Source: a virus
Length of the DNA: 29,962 nucleotides
Strand: one strand, 5' to 3'
IMG/VR virus record: IMGVR_UViG_3300040808_000566
Span: 1 to 29,962 of that record
Positions 28,545 to 29,962 of the stretch are shown here, in pieces (position 1 is the first letter of the stretch; every line of letters starts with the position of its first letter). Below the pieces are notes generated by a model. The model had not been told where the DNA came from. It saw only the letters and a program-made list of their open reading frames with translations, and searched no databases. A program made the translations under genes and the position numbers.

Positions 28545-28577
28545 ATAAAAATTTACCGCCGATTTTTTCAATCATTC

Positions 28578-28721
28578 TTAGTTTGTTACCGCTTTATATA
28601 TGCATACTAATGCAATGCCTGTCGGAATCCCTAAGATACGAAGAAATACTTTCGGATACCTAATCATCCATCCTGCTAATACAACCTTCCAAAAGTTCCA
28701 ATACGGTCGCCGTTTTTTCAT
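28578..28721 (-). CDS. Small membrane peptide, 47 aa
   Basis: A 47-residue product starting MKKRRPYWNFWKVVLAGWMI and ending CIYKAVTN. The basic N-terminus (KKRR) is followed by two hydrophobic stretches, about residues 10-20 and 25-42 (VFLRILGIPTGIALVCIY), so it should insert in the host inner membrane with the N-terminus probably cytoplasmic. Coding quality is plausible and AGAGG lies about 13 bp upstream, a weak ribosome binding site. I do not recognise the family. A role in the host membrane during infection is conceivable but unsupported. Confidence 0.6.
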   Translation of the reverse strand: MKKRRPYWNFWKVVLAGWMIRYPKVFLRILGIPTGIALVCIYKAVTN

Positions 28722-28769
28722 CTCTGATAAAACCTCTTAGACTACTCTTATACCCCTCGGATTTTTTTT

Positions 28770-28789
28770 GAGAGTCTTATATCACTCTC
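28770..28789. repeat. Small inverted repeat beside a T run
   Basis: GAGAGT and ACTCTC pair across the 8-base loop CTTATATC. The adjacent eight T residues lie on the 5' side of the stem on the plus strand, so this is not an ordinary intrinsic terminator in either direction. Confidence 0.4.
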
Positions 28790-28875
28790 GCGCTTTGTCA
28801 CCTCTGTAGGTTAGGGTAGTTAAGCGTTTTTATACGGTACGCCCGCTTATTATAATAACCCACAAATCGCATTTA

Positions 28876-28931
28876 CTGTTGTTACGAATAACGAATAAGT
28901 CGTAATCGCTGTTGTTACGAATAACGAATAA
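28876..28931. repeat. Two identical 23-bp direct repeats, 33-bp period
   Basis: The same 23 bases (beginning CTGTTGTTACG and ending CGAATAA) occur at 28876-28898 and 28909-28931 with a 10-base spacer. Each copy contains the heptamer CGAATAA (TTATTCG on the minus strand) twice in tandem. Confidence 0.9.
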
Positions 28932-28944
28932 ATCGGTTATTCGT
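28924..28944. repeat. Inverted repeat ACGAATAA / TTATTCGT
   Basis: A perfect 8-bp stem with the 5-base loop ATCGG. It uses the last heptamer of the second direct repeat and one copy in opposite orientation, so it can form a hairpin or bind a dimeric protein. Confidence 0.8.
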
Positions 28945-28954
28945 GCTATAAAGA

Positions 28955-28998
28955 ATAACGAAATAAGTGGGGGCACTGTGTATAACGAATGCCCCCAC
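28955..28998 (-). terminator. GC-rich hairpin, likely terminator of the 29-kb genes
   Basis: On the minus strand GTGGGGGCA (28998-28990) pairs perfectly over 9 bp with TGCCCCCAC (28975-28967) across a 14-base loop, followed by TTATTTCGTTATTC. It begins 8 bp after the stop of the KTSC-like gene. The T tract is interrupted, so termination efficiency is uncertain, and the loop holds another partial copy of the TTATTCG repeat (TTCGTTAT). Confidence 0.6.
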
Positions 28999-29006
28999 GA
29001 TTACAC

Positions 29007-29228
29007 TCAGGCAGCGATACGCTGCAGGGTCTCATTCTTGATCGCGATGTTGACGAACTTGCCAACACTTTCCCCTGCTTCGATCACCTTGCTGAGCGAA
29101 GTTACGAAGTTGGTGACATCGGTCACCGTGTAATCATAAGCACGACCGCCAGTAAAAGTGAGGGTGGCGGTGTTATCTTCCAGAGCGATGTTCTCGATTG
29201 CGGTGCTGTTGGAGATAGCGAAGTTCAT
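29007..29228 (-). CDS. KTSC-like small protein, 73 aa
   Basis: From ATG 29228 the product is 73 residues: MNFAISNSTAIENIALEDNT, then ATLTFTGGRAYDYTV, VTNFVTSLSKVIEAGESVGK and FVNIAIKN. The order (S..I..I, a beta strand, F.GG..Y.Y.V, a helix, S.G.FVN..I) matches the KTSC domain, a small fold whose function is not well defined. An in-frame ATG at 29288 would add 20 residues that look unlike the domain and overlap poor sequence, so the shorter start is preferred, although no clear Shine-Dalgarno precedes either. The gene is G+C-rich compared with the virion operon and is followed by a GC-rich hairpin. Confidence 0.72.
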   Translation of the reverse strand: MNFAISNSTAIENIALEDNTATLTFTGGRAYDYTVTDVTNFVTSLSKVIEAGESVGKFVNIAIKNETLQRIAA

Positions 29229-29294
29229 TGTGAAATAAGAAATCAAAGTGTACGGTTTGGGTGTCTTTAGAGCGCATCCCATTCTCATTAGTTA

Positions 29295-29642
29295 TCAGGC
29301 GAACATAAACTCACCGTTAAACTCGAAGGTGTTATAAACCTTAGAAGTTCCTGCCTGTCCGATGAACTTATGAACGAACCACTTAAAGTTGCGTTGAAAT
29401 ACATACTCACCCTCGATTGCGTGCTCAGAGAGAATAGCATTCAGTCTAGACTTAGTGGTCTTTGACTGATACCCACCATCGAAGATTTGTACGAAATCTT
29501 CACCCACAGTGGCAATGTGATTGCCATGGAGGTAAACCTTAGACTCGCCAGTTTCCTCACAGTAGGTTACAGCGGTGTTAGCAGACTGCCAGTTCTCGTT
29601 GTTGGAAATGGCGGCAATCATCAGAGATTCGATCTTACGCAT
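29295..29642 (-). CDS. Conserved hypothetical protein, 115 aa
   Basis: A 115-residue soluble protein starting MRKIESLMIAAISNNENWQS, with VYLHGNHIATVGEDFVQIFD, then GGYQSKTTKSRLNAILSEH and a Phe/Trp-rich end (VFQRNFKWFVHKF). The set MRKIE..M..AI, NT.V, VYLHG.HIA, G.YQ..TTKSRLNA is one I recall from many phage hypothetical proteins, including cyanophages. No function is known to me. It has beta-rich character with no membrane segment or signal peptide. A sigma70-like promoter lies about 55-80 bp upstream, and the KTSC-like gene follows, so they are probably one transcript expressed earlier than the virion genes. Confidence 0.85.
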   Translation of the reverse strand: MRKIESLMIAAISNNENWQSANTAVTYCEETGESKVYLHGNHIATVGEDFVQIFDGGYQSKTTKSRLNAILSEHAIEGEYVFQRNFKWFVHKFIGQAGTSKVYNTFEFNGEFMFA

Positions 29643-29695
29643 TGTGAGAAGTGACGTAATGTGTGCGGGGTTTGTTTCCTCCCCCCGATGAACCT

Positions 29696-29724
29696 ATAGT
29701 AGGTCGTTTTAGGGAGGAGATCAA
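29696..29724 (-). promoter_or_regulatory. Sigma70-like promoter for the 115-aa gene
   Basis: On the minus strand TTGATC (29724-29719) and TACTAT (29701-29696) are separated by exactly 17 bases, each matching the consensus at 4 of 6 positions. The element lies in the only gap upstream of the 115-aa gene and follows the stop of the partial gene. The leader between it and the ATG can form a short CGGGG/CCCCG hairpin (29666-29687) and lacks a clear Shine-Dalgarno at the start codon. Confidence 0.5.
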
Positions 29725-29756
29725 GCGGTTGTGGACGGTTTGGTGATTGTCACACC

Positions 29757-29962
29757 TCAGATTCGATGACACAAACCTGCAGGCAATTCCCGATTCTTAC
29801 GTGTAAACTCCATGCCATACGTTGCTGCCTGATCAAGATAGAAACCCTCACGAATTGGGTTCCACCCTTTCATATTTTCGGCGGCAGAATAGCAGTCCTT
29901 AATAACATATTTTAGAGTGTACATGTCGCAGGTTTTAGCATGTGCTTCCCAACGTGCGAAAT
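29757..29962 (-). CDS. C-terminal end of an unidentified protein
   Basis: A reading frame enters from the right edge and ends at TGA 29757-29759, giving the last 67 or so residues: FARWEAHAKTCDMYTLKYVI, then KDCYSAAENMKGWNPIREGF, YLDQAATYGMEFTRKNRELP and AGLCHRI. It is soluble and helix-rich, with three Cys and several Trp/Tyr. G+C content and codon use look like the two genes that follow. I recall similar C-termini in cyanophage hypothetical proteins but cannot name a family. The 113 bp between it and the next gene contain the putative promoter. Confidence 0.72.
   Translation of the reverse strand, partial: FARWEAHAKTCDMYTLKYVIKDCYSAAENMKGWNPIREGFYLDQAATYGMEFTRKNRELPAGLCHRI

Larger units (their letters stand above)
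28722..29006. other. Non-coding gap with repeats and hairpins
   Basis: About 280 bp without a convincing gene. From high to low coordinates it holds a GC-rich hairpin (28967-28998), the TTATTCG repeat cluster (28876-28960), a palindromic TTATTATAATAA near 28847-28858 that includes a TATAAT on each strand, and a small hairpin GAGAGT/ACTCTC (28770-28789) beside a run of eight T (A on the minus strand). It separates a G+C-richer gene group from the AT-rich structural side and probably carries a promoter for the minus-strand genes below it; no good -35 element was found. Confidence 0.6.

Noticed and set aside
28353-28571. Longer version of the 63-aa gene using a TTG start
   Set aside because: The ATG at 28544 gives the N-terminus I recall for similar proteins, and the extra nine residues add nothing recognisable.
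28798-28872. 24-codon minus-strand frame starting MRFVGYYNKRAYRIKTLNYP, ending at TGA
   Set aside because: Very short, no Shine-Dalgarno, and includes the palindromic TTATTATAATAA; no family support. Kept as part of the non-coding gap.
28876-28931. CRISPR array reading of the two 23-bp repeats
   Set aside because: Only two copies, a 10-base spacer and internal tandem heptamers; this does not fit a CRISPR array.
29007-29288. Longer KTSC-like protein starting MRMGCALKTP
   Set aside because: The added 20 residues are outside the domain; the internal ATG at 29228 fits the family start better, though without a ribosome binding site this is not certain.

Overview
This window looks like part of the late structural region of a T4-like marine cyanophage (a myovirus infecting Synechococcus or Prochlorococcus). 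The identification rests on recognisable T4-type baseplate and neck proteins (gp25, gp6, gp8, gp13, gp14) in T4-like order, on a DUF4815 structural protein typical of cyanophages, on small proteins that resemble cyanophage-specific families from memory, and on AT-rich coding sequence. All convincing genes lie on the minus strand, so transcription runs from high to low coordinates. No tRNA, insertion sequence, integrase, CRISPR array or plus-strand gene was found.

In transcription order, 29.0-29.96 kb holds a partial gene of unknown function, a sigma70-like promoter, a 115-aa conserved hypothetical protein and a 73-aa KTSC-like protein. This segment is visibly richer in G+C than the rest. It ends at a GC-rich hairpin followed by a repeat cluster built on the heptamer TTATTCG (28.87-29.0 kb), inside a ~280-bp non-coding gap. 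From 28.72 to 26.66 kb is a run of small genes: a 47-aa membrane peptide, a 63-aa hypothetical protein, a GT-A-like glycosyltransferase, a 56-aa acidic protein, a 47-aa very basic protein, a disrupted copy of what I believe is a conserved cyanophage gene that now contains a rho-independent terminator, and a 77-aa hypothetical protein.

From 26.64 kb to the left edge is one tightly packed virion operon: gp25, gp6, a 4163-aa structural protein in the slot where T4 has gene 7, gp8, a 2573-aa DUF4815 protein in the slot where T4 has genes 9 to wac, two small proteins (75 and 54 aa), gp13, and gp14 (cut by the window edge). Gaps are mostly below 10 bp, with several stop/start contacts.

The baseplate wedge genes, the two giant proteins and the neck proteins would build the baseplate, its peripheral fibres or decorations, and the head-tail junction. 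The giants are mosaics of repeated beta-rich modules. The larger one also carries a cupredoxin-like segment with an H, C, H, M ligand set and a YHYH-type domain, which are the most unusual protein features here. Other points worth checking are the disrupted gene with its embedded terminator, the TTATTCG repeat cluster, and a shared GATAAATAA motif that may be this phage's late promoter. All family calls are from memory of motifs and synteny; no database search was run.
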